From: Chryseobacterium mulctrae
Lineage (GTDB): Bacteria; Bacteroidota; Bacteroidia; Flavobacteriales; Weeksellaceae
Direction: 5' to 3'
Assembly: GCF_006175945.1 (NCBI RefSeq)
Contig: NZ_VAJL01000001.1
Location: forward strand, 3,357,001 to 3,421,000
DNA length: 64,000 nucleotides
In this document: piece by piece, positions 8,580 to 17,900 of the stretch
Position numbering within the stretch: the first letter of the stretch is position 1
Layout: every line of letters starts with the position of its first letter
Program-made: the position numbers and the translations under genes
The notes under the pieces: generated by a model
What the model saw: only the letters and a program-made list of their open reading frames with translations
What the model was told of the DNA's origin: nothing
Databases searched by the model: none

Positions 8580-10570
8580 TGCAAGAGCAACAACACCAAA
8601 TAAAGATCTATGGCTTTCTACAAAAAGCGGTGTACGCAGTCGTAGCACTCGATTGTGCTTCGCTTTTCTACCTTAATGCCAATGTTCCGGTAGTATCAAA
8701 CTTGTTGAAAAATTTTTCAAAGTTGAGTTTTATCTACCCTCCTATCAATGCCAAATTTGCAACATTGATTCTGATTGGATTAGTGGCTGTCGGAACAAAA
8801 GCCAAGAAAAAGAAAGACCTTAATATTAGTAAAGAGATTATTGCTCCTATGATTTTGGGATTGCTGATGATTTTTTCTTCACTGGTTTGGCAGAATGAGG
8901 CAGGAAATGAAAAACTTCCAAGAGTGTTTCCCGGATTTAATCTCTATCAGGGAATCTATGCAGTTCTTTCTTTTTTAGGGGCAGTTATTCTTCAAATGGG
9001 TGCAGATAGTATTTCAAAACTGATGCAGCAGAAAATGGGAAAAGACCGATGGAATGTTGAAGAAGAATCTTTCGACCAAAATCAGGAATTGGTAACATCG
9101 GATGTCACAATCAATATTCCATACTTGTTCCGTTACAAAAACAAAAGCAATAAAGGTTGGATGAACATCAATCCTTTTAGAGGAACGATGGTCATTGGAA
9201 CACCAGGTTCTGGTAAATCTTTTGGTGTGATCAATCCTGCCATAAGACAAATGATTGCAAAAGGTTTCTGTCTCTGCATCTACGATTTTAAATTTCCTGA
9301 TCTAGCACAGATTGCATACTACCATTATTTGTTGAAAAAAAGTAAGGAAGCAGACTACGATTACAATTTCCACGTCATTAATCTGAAAGAGGTTGAAAAA
9401 TCAAAACGAGTCAATCCATTTCACAAAAAGTACATCCAAACTTTAGCAGAAGCCCAGGAAATGGCAGAATCAATGGTTTCATCTCTACAGAAGGGAGGTT
9501 CGAGTTCCGGAGGTGGTTCTGAAGCTTTCTTTACCCAATCCGCCATCAATTTTCTGTCTTCCTGTATTTATTTTTTTGCAACATTTGAAAATGGAAAATA
9601 TTCTGATCTGCCTCATATTCTTTCCTTTATGAACCGCAGTTATAAAGAAATTTTTGACACACTTTTTACCAACGAAGAAATTTTCTCTTTGCTTTCGCCT
9701 TTCAAAACGGCGTATGACAACAAAGCGTTTGATCAGCTGGAAGGACAAATTGGAACTTTGAAAATATTCCTTTCCCGATTGGCAACTAAAGAAAGCTTTT
9801 GGGTGTTTTCGGGAGATGAAGTGGAATTGAAGATTACTGATCGTGAAAATCCATCCATTATCATATTAGCATCAGATCCGGGAACACAGGATATTAACTC
9901 AGCCCTTTATTCCTCGGTGTTAAACAGGACTTTAAGATTGATCAATTCCAAGCACAATTTACCGGGAGGAATTATCGCAGACGAATTTCCGACGATTTAT
10001 ATTCATAAAATTGATAACATCGTGGCCACTGCAAGAAGCAATAAAGTTGCTGTAATGCTTGGATTACAAGAAATTCCGCAGCTCAGACAGTTCTACAAAA
10101 AAGAAGTTGCAGATACTATTTCTGCGATTGTTGGAAATATTATTTCCGGTTCTGCCAGAGACAAAAATACATTGGATTGGTTGGAAAAACTATTTGGGAA
10201 AATTAAACAGAAATCATACTCACAATCAATTTCACAGCAAGGGACGACCACCAGTATTAATGAAAAGATGGACAATATGATTCCTGCCGGAAAAATTGCG
10301 GCTCTGAAAACCGGAGAAATGGTTGGAATGATCGCACAGGGAGAAGAAAATGATGCTGAGGAATATAAAACGTCTGCAATTAGTGGTAAAATTAACCTGG
10401 ATATGAAAGCGATTCAAGAAGAAGAAAAAAACTATGTTAAAATGCCATCTTATTACTCTTTTGTAGATAAAAAAGGGGTTAACCGCAAAGAAGAAGTGCT
10501 GATGACCAACTTTAGAAAGATCAACAAAGAAGTGGAACTCATTGTGAATGAAAATATTAAAGCTGCGTAA
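8579..10570 (+). CDS. Type IV coupling protein, VirD4/TraG-like ATPase
   Basis: 663 residues. Membrane spans lie near residues 12-32, 58-75, 88-104 and 118-140. A Walker A motif, GTPGSGKS, is at about residue 207. A Walker B-like stretch (GGIIADEFPTIY) is near residue 461. A TraM-recognition-like C-terminal region holds the segment ATARSNKVAVMLGLQEI. This is the coupling ATPase that delivers the relaxase-bound DNA strand to the channel. Bacteroidetes annotations often call it MobC or TraG-like, so I give no symbol to avoid a clash with the VirB4-type TraG. The relaxase itself is not in the window. Confidence 0.9.
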   Translation: MQEQQHQIKIYGFLQKAVYAVVALDCASLFYLNANVPVVSNLLKNFSKLSFIYPPINAKFATLILIGLVAVGTKAKKKKDLNISKEIIAPMILGLLMIFSSLVWQNEAGNEKLPRVFPGFNLYQGIYAVLSFLGAVILQMGADSISKLMQQKMGKDRWNVEEESFDQNQELVTSDVTINIPYLFRYKNKSNKGWMNINPFRGTMVIGTPGSGKSFGVINPAIRQMIAKGFCLCIYDFKFPDLAQIAYYHYLLKKSKEADYDYNFHVINLKEVEKSKRVNPFHKKYIQTLAEAQEMAESMVSSLQKGGSSSGGGSEAFFTQSAINFLSSCIYFFATFENGKYSDLPHILSFMNRSYKEIFDTLFTNEEIFSLLSPFKTAYDNKAFDQLEGQIGTLKIFLSRLATKESFWVFSGDEVELKITDRENPSIIILASDPGTQDINSALYSSVLNRTLRLINSKHNLPGGIIADEFPTIYIHKIDNIVATARSNKVAVMLGLQEIPQLRQFYKKEVADTISAIVGNIISGSARDKNTLDWLEKLFGKIKQKSYSQSISQQGTTTSINEKMDNMIPAGKIAALKTGEMVGMIAQGEENDAEEYKTSAISGKINLDMKAIQEEEKNYVKMPSYYSFVDKKGVNRKEEVLMTNFRKINKEVELIVNENIKAA

Positions 10571-10571
10571 A

Positions 10572-11444
10572 ATGAAAAAACTAAAATACACATTTACATT
10601 GATGGCGCTGTTTTACAGCTGCTTATGCTTTGCCCAATTCAATACGATTACACCAACAATACCGAAAAAATCTGAAAATCCAAAGGTATCCGAAAAATCT
10701 AATATTGAAGATCCGGTAAAACAAAAGAAGGCTAAGAAATCTTGGAAGCAAGTTTTAAATATCACCACAAAATCAGATTTAAAAAATGAAACCAAAGGTT
10801 CGACGAAGTGGTTAACGAGTCAAATAGATTCACTGAAAACACTGATTAAAGAGTATAGCAGTGTAAAAGAAATACGAAAAAATGAGTTTGAAAAACTGAA
10901 AGATTCTTTGATGCTGCAAGCACAAAATAGAGTAGAAGAAACAAAGAAAGCATCAAAAAAACAAAACTTTTTTACAACGTATGATTTTGTAGACGAACCT
11001 GCAGCATCTTTTTCAAAAATTGTAATGCCTCTTAAAAACAAGATCACCATTACATCTTCTTATGGGACAAGAACTCATCCTATTTTCGGAACAAAAAAAA
11101 CGCACAACGGCATCGACCTTAAAGCCAGTTATGAGAATGTCTATTCTGTAATGGATGGAATTGTTACAGCAACCGGTTGGGATTCTAAAGGCGGAGGGAA
11201 TTTCATAAAGGTAAAACATTTTAACCGTTTCGAAACTTCCTATCTACATCTTTCAGAAATGTATTATCGAGCTGGAGAAATAGTAAAAGCTGGATTTGTC
11301 ATCGGAAAAAGCGGGAATACCGGAAACTCCACAGGACCACATCTGCATTTTTCGGTGAAAGAATTCGGACAAAACATCAATCCTTCTCATTTTTTAAATG
11401 ACCTCATAAAAGTAAACAATTTAATAGCAACATACAATGAATAA
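10572..11444 (+). CDS. M23 (LytM-type) peptidase, exported
   Basis: 290 residues from ATG 10572, chosen because it lies just after the preceding stop and begins a signal peptide (ending CLCFAQ). A lysine-rich region, predicted helical or coiled at about residues 25-130, precedes an M23 domain. The zinc-site motifs are visible: HNGID at about residue 178 and HLHF at about 257. M23 enzymes cut peptidoglycan cross-links or bridges. In a conjugation operon such an enzyme probably opens the wall for channel assembly. It overlaps the next gene by eight bases. Confidence 0.9.
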   Translation: MKKLKYTFTLMALFYSCLCFAQFNTITPTIPKKSENPKVSEKSNIEDPVKQKKAKKSWKQVLNITTKSDLKNETKGSTKWLTSQIDSLKTLIKEYSSVKEIRKNEFEKLKDSLMLQAQNRVEETKKASKKQNFFTTYDFVDEPAASFSKIVMPLKNKITITSSYGTRTHPIFGTKKTHNGIDLKASYENVYSVMDGIVTATGWDSKGGGNFIKVKHFNRFETSYLHLSEMYYRAGEIVKAGFVIGKSGNTGNSTGPHLHFSVKEFGQNINPSHFLNDLIKVNNLIATYNE

Positions 11445-12144
11445 CATAACCTTACCTACCGATGAACTGAAAAAATACGGAATTATTAATGAGGATAATT
11501 CTTTCTCTAAAAAGCTAAATATAGAGGATGTTCAGAAATTTCTGCAAGGATATACCATCGTTGCAGACCACGACAAAAACAGGGCGACTTTTCAGCTGAC
11601 TGATAATAATACTAAACTGAAGGTCATCTTTTTGGAAAGAGATAAAAGTATTTCTGACATCCTCGAAAACAGTAAAAATAATATTCAATATACTGATGTC
11701 AAGAATGTTTCTAAATCTGAAAATGAACTGAGTTTCGAAAAAAAAGCTTTCATTTTTGACAAAGAGACCGAAAAAGTAGTTGAATTTGATTTCATTAAAA
11801 ATGCAAGAGAATTGACCGCAATTATTGCAGATAAAAAAAATACAGAAGAACTTAACCGTTACATAGCAGAACTTCTAAAACTTAAATCTTTTCTGCAAGA
11901 TAAAATTGTTCAGTTCCCAGAAATGGCAAAAGAAATTACGAATGATTTGAATATTGTATCCAAAGAATTTAATACAGTTGCTGGAATCTCTGAAAAGCAA
12001 AATCACTCTCAAAAGCAGGAAAAATCAGATTTACAACTAAATGTGAACGACCCTGATGTCTATCAGGATGCCAATCGAATGAGAGATGAGGAAAGCCAAG
12101 AGCAGGACGAGGAAATACCAAAGTCAAGAGGTTTTAGAAGATAG
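11437..12144 (+). CDS. Conjugation-operon protein of unknown function
   Basis: 235 residues, soluble, acidic and helical, without signal peptide or membrane span. The C-terminal third (about 185-235) is Gln/Glu/Asp/Lys-rich and looks disordered, ending in a basic PKSRGFRR. I recognise no domain. It overlaps the peptidase gene by eight bases and precedes another cytoplasmic unknown, so it belongs to the distal end of the transfer operon. It may be a DNA-processing or regulatory accessory; nothing visible decides this. Confidence 0.6.
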   Translation: MNNITLPTDELKKYGIINEDNSFSKKLNIEDVQKFLQGYTIVADHDKNRATFQLTDNNTKLKVIFLERDKSISDILENSKNNIQYTDVKNVSKSENELSFEKKAFIFDKETEKVVEFDFIKNARELTAIIADKKNTEELNRYIAELLKLKSFLQDKIVQFPEMAKEITNDLNIVSKEFNTVAGISEKQNHSQKQEKSDLQLNVNDPDVYQDANRMRDEESQEQDEEIPKSRGFRR

Positions 12145-12161
12145 CTTAATAGGTGGAAAAA

Positions 12162-14144
12162 ATGGAAGACAATCTAACCTGGTTTGATAAGAATATAGTT
12201 CCCAGAACGAAGGCTTATAAAAATTTTGTGAAGGAAATTGAAAACACTTCACCTGAACAGTTTTTTCGGGACGGAGAGAGGCTGTTTACCGATAGAGAGA
12301 AAAAGTTTATGGCAATTCATCAATCTAAGGGAAAAGAATTTATTCAAGGTTCAAATTTTACATTGAAAACATTTTTCAATTCAAATCAGGGTTTCCCTAT
12401 TGAGGATAAATTTAATACTACCGCTGAATTAGTCAGATTTATTGAAAAGCAGCAACTAGCCAATAAACATTTGATTTTGCAAAATAACAGGGAGTCTACT
12501 GAAATTGCTATAAGTAATGAGTCCATAAAACAGAAATTTCTCTCTGATCTCTGGGCTCAGGAATTGGAGAAAAAAACTGATTTAAGTTCCGGATTGACCT
12601 ATACGCAAATTGATGAAAAGCAAGCTCATCATTATCGAAATTATGAAGTTGAAGCTGTAAAGTTATCATTAGAAGGGGTTCATCAAATTGAAATGACTGA
12701 TCTGGAAGAAAATGCAGACTTTTTTTCAGATGAAGGCTTTGAAGAAAATTTAACCCCTGCATCTGACCTTCCGGACGGCTGGACCTGGAACGATTACGAT
12801 GATGGGAGTGGCTCGCTGAAGAGTCCAAGCGGTCATAGGTATTACAGCTATGATCTGCAAACTCAGGAATATACATTACCGTACGGTCGGCGAGAATGGA
12901 CAGGTATGAGAGATTTTTATGATGCTCCAAAAAGTTTGAACGAATTCAAAAGCTATGTCGAAAACGACTTAAAAGCAAAAGCGGTGCAAAATAATCTTTA
13001 TCCGAAACTTTCCGAAGAGGAAAAAAATGATATTCTCAAATACAGGATCTTTATGAAAGAAAACGAATTCATACTGGAGAACTTGCAGATCACAGCGAGC
13101 CAAAGAAAAGCTTATTCAGAGAAAATGGAATTCGGAACAACAGATGGAGATTATTCTCTTACAAAGGCACAAATGGACACAATCCCAAATGTTATTGATG
13201 GTCATACGTTGTCAAAAAATGACAAATACGAATTGGCTTTCGGCCTATTGGAAAAACAGCTATATGGGGAATCCTACGAATTATTGGATAGCGGTGAAAT
13301 TCTAAAAAATTATCTGGATGAAAATGTTTTTTCAAGAAACAGAATATTAACAATGAATGATATAAAATTTAACAATCAAACCCCAAACATTATGGAAACA
13401 CAGAACGAATATGAACCATCTCAGTATCCGAAATTTCAATTAAAATATCTTGGTTTCGGAGAAGGAGAACAACTGCACAAAGATTTAGAAAACGGAATTA
13501 ATGCTCCCGAAAAAGAGTTCGAAATTAAAACCACTTCCGACAAAACGATGCCCGGAAATGAAATGGAATTCACGTTAAAATTCAATAAGATAGAAAATGG
13601 AAGTGTCTTTATGAATTTTTATAATGCTAAACTCACTAAAGCAAATGGCGACGTTATCTCCCACAATTTTCCTGTTAACAGGGTGAATACATTTACTGCT
13701 AAAGAAGCAGTCAACCTTTTGGAAGGGCGTACGGTAAAAATACAATTTCACAATCCGAAAACAGAAAAAATAGAACCTGCATTTGCCAAACTGAATTTTA
13801 ACGAACCCAAAACCGAAAAAGGAAATTACAATTTCCAGAATTTTTACAAAAATTATGGAGTTGATACGGCTCAGATCGTAGAAAAATCCAAACTGATCTT
13901 CGATAAGCCGGAATGGAAGGAAAGTACCATAAAATCTTTGGAAAAAGGAAATATCGTGAAGGTAAAATTTGAATTGGATGATAAAGTAATAGAAGGCAAA
14001 GCGGTGCTGAATCCGCAATACAAAAATCTGAATCTGTATGATTCTGATATGAACAGAATCAATACCAACAAGCCTTTAGAAGGTTTGGAACAAGACAACA
14101 AGCACGAAAAAAATAACGTGAAAGAACAAAGTATTAAACGATAG
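12162..14144 (+). CDS. Large ICE protein, unknown, DUF3945-like C-terminus
   Basis: 660 residues from ATG 12162, which has an AGGTGG ribosome-site-like sequence five bases upstream; a GTG at 12153 is the alternative. No signal peptide. Three parts can be seen. The first is a charged N-terminal region. The second is a Trp/Tyr/Gly-rich block at about 204-250 (PDGWTWNDYDDGSGS). The third is a beta-rich C-terminal region (about 425-640) resembling the DUF3945-type proteins common on Bacteroidetes mobile elements. Its role is unknown; a DNA-processing or entry function is only a guess from the company it keeps. Confidence 0.6.
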   Translation: MEDNLTWFDKNIVPRTKAYKNFVKEIENTSPEQFFRDGERLFTDREKKFMAIHQSKGKEFIQGSNFTLKTFFNSNQGFPIEDKFNTTAELVRFIEKQQLANKHLILQNNRESTEIAISNESIKQKFLSDLWAQELEKKTDLSSGLTYTQIDEKQAHHYRNYEVEAVKLSLEGVHQIEMTDLEENADFFSDEGFEENLTPASDLPDGWTWNDYDDGSGSLKSPSGHRYYSYDLQTQEYTLPYGRREWTGMRDFYDAPKSLNEFKSYVENDLKAKAVQNNLYPKLSEEEKNDILKYRIFMKENEFILENLQITASQRKAYSEKMEFGTTDGDYSLTKAQMDTIPNVIDGHTLSKNDKYELAFGLLEKQLYGESYELLDSGEILKNYLDENVFSRNRILTMNDIKFNNQTPNIMETQNEYEPSQYPKFQLKYLGFGEGEQLHKDLENGINAPEKEFEIKTTSDKTMPGNEMEFTLKFNKIENGSVFMNFYNAKLTKANGDVISHNFPVNRVNTFTAKEAVNLLEGRTVKIQFHNPKTEKIEPAFAKLNFNEPKTEKGNYNFQNFYKNYGVDTAQIVEKSKLIFDKPEWKESTIKSLEKGNIVKVKFELDDKVIEGKAVLNPQYKNLNLYDSDMNRINTNKPLEGLEQDNKHEKNNVKEQSIKR

Positions 14145-14173
14145 ATAACACTTACAACCAATCATTTATTTCC

Positions 14174-14211
14174 CAGCGGTAAGTCAAATTAATTAGGCTG
14201 CCGCTTTTTTA
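14174..14211 (+). terminator. Weak terminator after tra operon
   Basis: A short inverted match (AGCGG ... CCGCT) is followed directly by six T residues, between the last tra-operon gene and the lipoprotein gene. The stem is only five or six pairs with a long loop, so this is a weak call. Confidence 0.35.
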
Positions 14212-14223
14212 AACCCTATATCT

Positions 14224-14904
14224 ATGAAAAAACTTTTAATACTACCCAGCTTGTTTTTTCTTTTTGTAAGCACTTCCTGCCACAAAGAAATCAAATCCGA
14301 AAAAGGAGGAATCGATGTTGTCTCCAATGTATATTTTGATGTTTCCAAAAATCTGAACAATATCCAAAGTTTTCATTTGTCAAGCCTTAATTATTCAGGA
14401 GATTCCATAATAGAAAGGATTCCGGATGTTGATGCTCCCGAAATAACCCAACAGATTTATTTCATTAAAGATTCATTGTGCTATACTATTGAAAATGAAA
14501 ATCCCGGCAAAATTATTCTGTCAGACATCATAAAGAAACAAAAGCCGCTTTCGGTTGAAAAGAAAAAAGGAGGAACATTGTTTTCTCAGGAAAAAATCCC
14601 CAATTACAGAAACAGAAAAAATCTGAATGATACGGTTTTGTTTAAGAAAAAATACAAACGATTTGAAATCAACTCACCTTGGATGTACACCCGGTTTTAC
14701 ATTTATCCAACGGATACTATTTTACCGTACTCTATTTACAAACACGCGGAAAAGGACTACCACGGAAGGCTCGAAAGGATTGATTCTTACAATAAAAAGA
14801 CGGACATATTCGTGACGCTTCAATTAATATCAAGAAAAAACTGGGACAGTGAAGCCAAAGAAATTTTTGAATTTAACCACTTCATAAAAAACAGAAAAAA
14901 GTGA
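14224..14904 (+). CDS. Putative lipoprotein, unknown
   Basis: 226 residues with a lipoprotein signal: a hydrophobic N-terminus (LLILPSLFFLFVST) followed by SCHKE, with Cys at about residue 19 as the lipidation site. The mature part mixes Lys and aromatic residues and gives no motif I recognise. It is the only envelope protein between cytoplasmic ICE genes and overlaps the next gene by four bases (GTGA), so the two are probably coupled. A surface- or entry-exclusion lipoprotein would fit this place, but that is conjecture. Confidence 0.55.
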   Translation: MKKLLILPSLFFLFVSTSCHKEIKSEKGGIDVVSNVYFDVSKNLNNIQSFHLSSLNYSGDSIIERIPDVDAPEITQQIYFIKDSLCYTIENENPGKIILSDIIKKQKPLSVEKKKGGTLFSQEKIPNYRNRKNLNDTVLFKKKYKRFEINSPWMYTRFYIYPTDTILPYSIYKHAEKDYHGRLERIDSYNKKTDIFVTLQLISRKNWDSEAKEIFEFNHFIKNRKK

Positions 14905-17900
14905 AAGATGAAGATTTTTTTAATGAGATAAATGATGACATTTCTGTAGTTGAAGGAAATAAAAAGGAACTTATTGTTTTCACAAACAGTAAGGATATGC
15001 TTTCATTCTTGGAGCTTCTTCAATTGAACAAGCAAGTCAATAATAGAACAATTATTACCTTAAATTCCGGTTCCAATAGCAAAAAGTTCCTCAATAGATA
15101 CCAGAATTATGATGGCAAAATGTTTTTATGTCTGAGCGGGGACAGAACAGGAAATGCAATAACCAGAAAAATTCTTACAGAATTTAATGGCAAAAATATC
15201 AAAGACGTTCGTCCGTTGTATGAAATTTCTGAAAATGGGAATCAAGACCTGACCGAATATTTAGAGAATAAACTCAATTTTCAAGATAAAAATACTAATT
15301 TAGTTGAACCAAAAATTTCTGAAAATGAAAGCAATGCAATTGAATCCGGAACAACATCCGATCCTCAGCAAGTGGGAAACGGAACACCTGAACAAAACAC
15401 TGGAGAACTTGGCTCAAAAATCCAATCCGAGCAAAACGGAAGTTACGAAAGCGGACAAGCAGTGGGCAGCAACAATGCTGGAAATGGACTTGCAGGCACA
15501 GAACGGAGCGATTTGGGAAACCGAAACCGAGGAAGAGGATCCAATGGAGGAACACAACCGCAAAATGATGAAAAAAATGAGGGAAGAGAATATTCCTTGG
15601 GCGGAATCGTATCCGGGAGAGCTATATCCGATAGAAGAAGATCCGATAGAAGACCTTCCGAGGTAAGTGAAAATTCAACAAATAAGGTAGAGCTAGATGT
15701 TCTCATTTCAAAATATAAAGGGCGAAAACTTAATAATGAACAAGTTGCGGAAGTAGTTTCTGCAGCTTGTTTTGTTTCTAATGACAACAGAATTCTTCTC
15801 AAAGAAAATCTGAAAGTCACGGATGATTTAAAAGAAATCTGCAATCAATTCCAAAGTGGCGGAACCGCAAAAGAAGGCAGAGGGATTTTAGATGAATATT
15901 ACACACAAGATAAAATTGTCGATGCAGTCCGCAATTTAATCAAAGACCATTTCAAAACTCAAAAAGAAATTTCTGTTTTAGAACCCAGCGTTGGTACAGG
16001 AAATTTTATCTATGCCACTCGCGAATTATCTGTAAATTCTAAAATTACAGGCTTTGAAATCAACGAAACCACGGCGAAAATTGCAAAAATTCTACATCCC
16101 GAAGTCGAGATCAACCTTCGTTCGTTTGAAACTGAATTTATTGATGACAGAGGTAATAAAAAAGACTCAAAAGATTTTTCAGAAAGATATGATTTGGTCA
16201 TCGGAAATCCGCCTTATGGCGAACATCGTGGGCTTTACAAAGGATTAGGCGAAGAACCTAAAATTTCAAAATACGAAGATTATTTTGTTAAACGGTCATT
16301 AGATTCTTTGAAACCCAACGGCGTTTTGGCGATGGTTCTTCCATCAGGTTGGCTCAACCGACAAAAGAATTTACAGAATGCTAGTGTTTTGGAAGGTTTC
16401 CGTTTACCCAATGGCGCTTTTGCAGGAACACAAATCGGAACGGATATTATCATTCTCAAAAAAAACAATCACCAGATTTCTGCGGATATTTCCAAATATT
16501 TTGAAAATAATCACACAAGAGTTCTCGGGGAAAACCGTGAGAAAACCAATCGTTTTGGGCGTTTGGAAAATTATATCCACGGAAATTTGGATGAAGCTCT
16601 CTTTAAGATTGAACAATTTAAAAATAAAAAAGAAACCGAGAGAATCGGAAATCTTTTTGAAGATTTGTTTTTAGAAAATACTGAGTCCAATTCTGTTACA
16701 AAAGTTCCTGTAAAAAAAGAAATTATTGCGGAGAAAATAGATGAGTTGAATTTAACAGAAACTCAAGAAAAAATTGAATTGGTACTTTCTAAACTCAATA
16801 ACATCAAGTTTAAATCTCCCACCATTACGACTGAAATAAGAAAGTATGAAAAACTGCGCGAAGATTTAATCACAAAACCAGCATCGTTTTCAGAAGAAAA
16901 ATTAAAAGAATTGATAGAAAAAAGTGATAGAATAATTTCTATTCACAATACGAGAACTGAGAAGGAATATAAAGTCCAAACGGAGCCTTCCATAAAGAAA
17001 GGAATTTTAAAATATCAATTCTCCAAACAGGATGAAATTGTAAATACTTCCTTGCAAAATAGTTCAAACATTACGAAAGAACAAATTGAAGCATTCAGAG
17101 ATACATCTTACGATGGAACGCTCAACAATCACGAAAAACATTCCAAATTTTCAAATTATTCTGATGGAGTTTGGATTCACGATTTTTATTATGCAGAAGG
17201 AAATATTTATGCGAAGTTAGAGCAGCTCGAAAAAGATTTTGCAGATAAAAATGCTGTTGGTGGAACGGAAAATCAGTACGAAAAACAAAAAGCATTATTA
17301 GAAAATGTTCTACCAAAAGCGAAATCTTTAGATGAAATTTATATCAGTCCGAACCACGAGTTCGTGCACAAATTTGAGTTAGGCCAAATAGAAAAAGACC
17401 AATATAATCATATTACAAAACGTACCGAATCAGTCATTGTAGATTACAATCTTGCGGAAAGATTCAAAGACTTTGTAGGCACTTTGTCAAGTGAAGCCTT
17501 TGCGGGTTCTTCAGCTTGGGAAGTGCGAAGCTTTGTAGATAATGAAACAGTTACAGGAAGCGATAAGGAGAGAAATGCGTTAGTCAGAGAAAGACGAAAA
17601 GCTGCTGCGAATGATTTGTTTTACAAATTTGTACGTGAAGAATTATCAGATGACATTAGAACTCGTTTTGTAAAAGATTTTAACCGCAATTACAATAACA
17701 TCCACGTTCCGGATTATTCTAAATTCCCATTGTTTTCAAAGATTCATAAGAATTTCAAAGGAAAGGAATTTAGATTAGCAGAGGTTCAGAAGGCGGGAAT
17801 CGGAAGACAGACCACAAAAGGCGTAGGACTTTTAGCGCACGAAGTGGGTTATGGAAAAACATTGTCCGGAATCCTTTCAATGCACGAAGCAATGGAAAGA

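Noticed and set aside
12508-12930. 140-codon minus-strand frame inside the large ICE protein gene
   Set aside because: Low-complexity His/Ser reading without a family pattern; the plus-strand gene has operon context.
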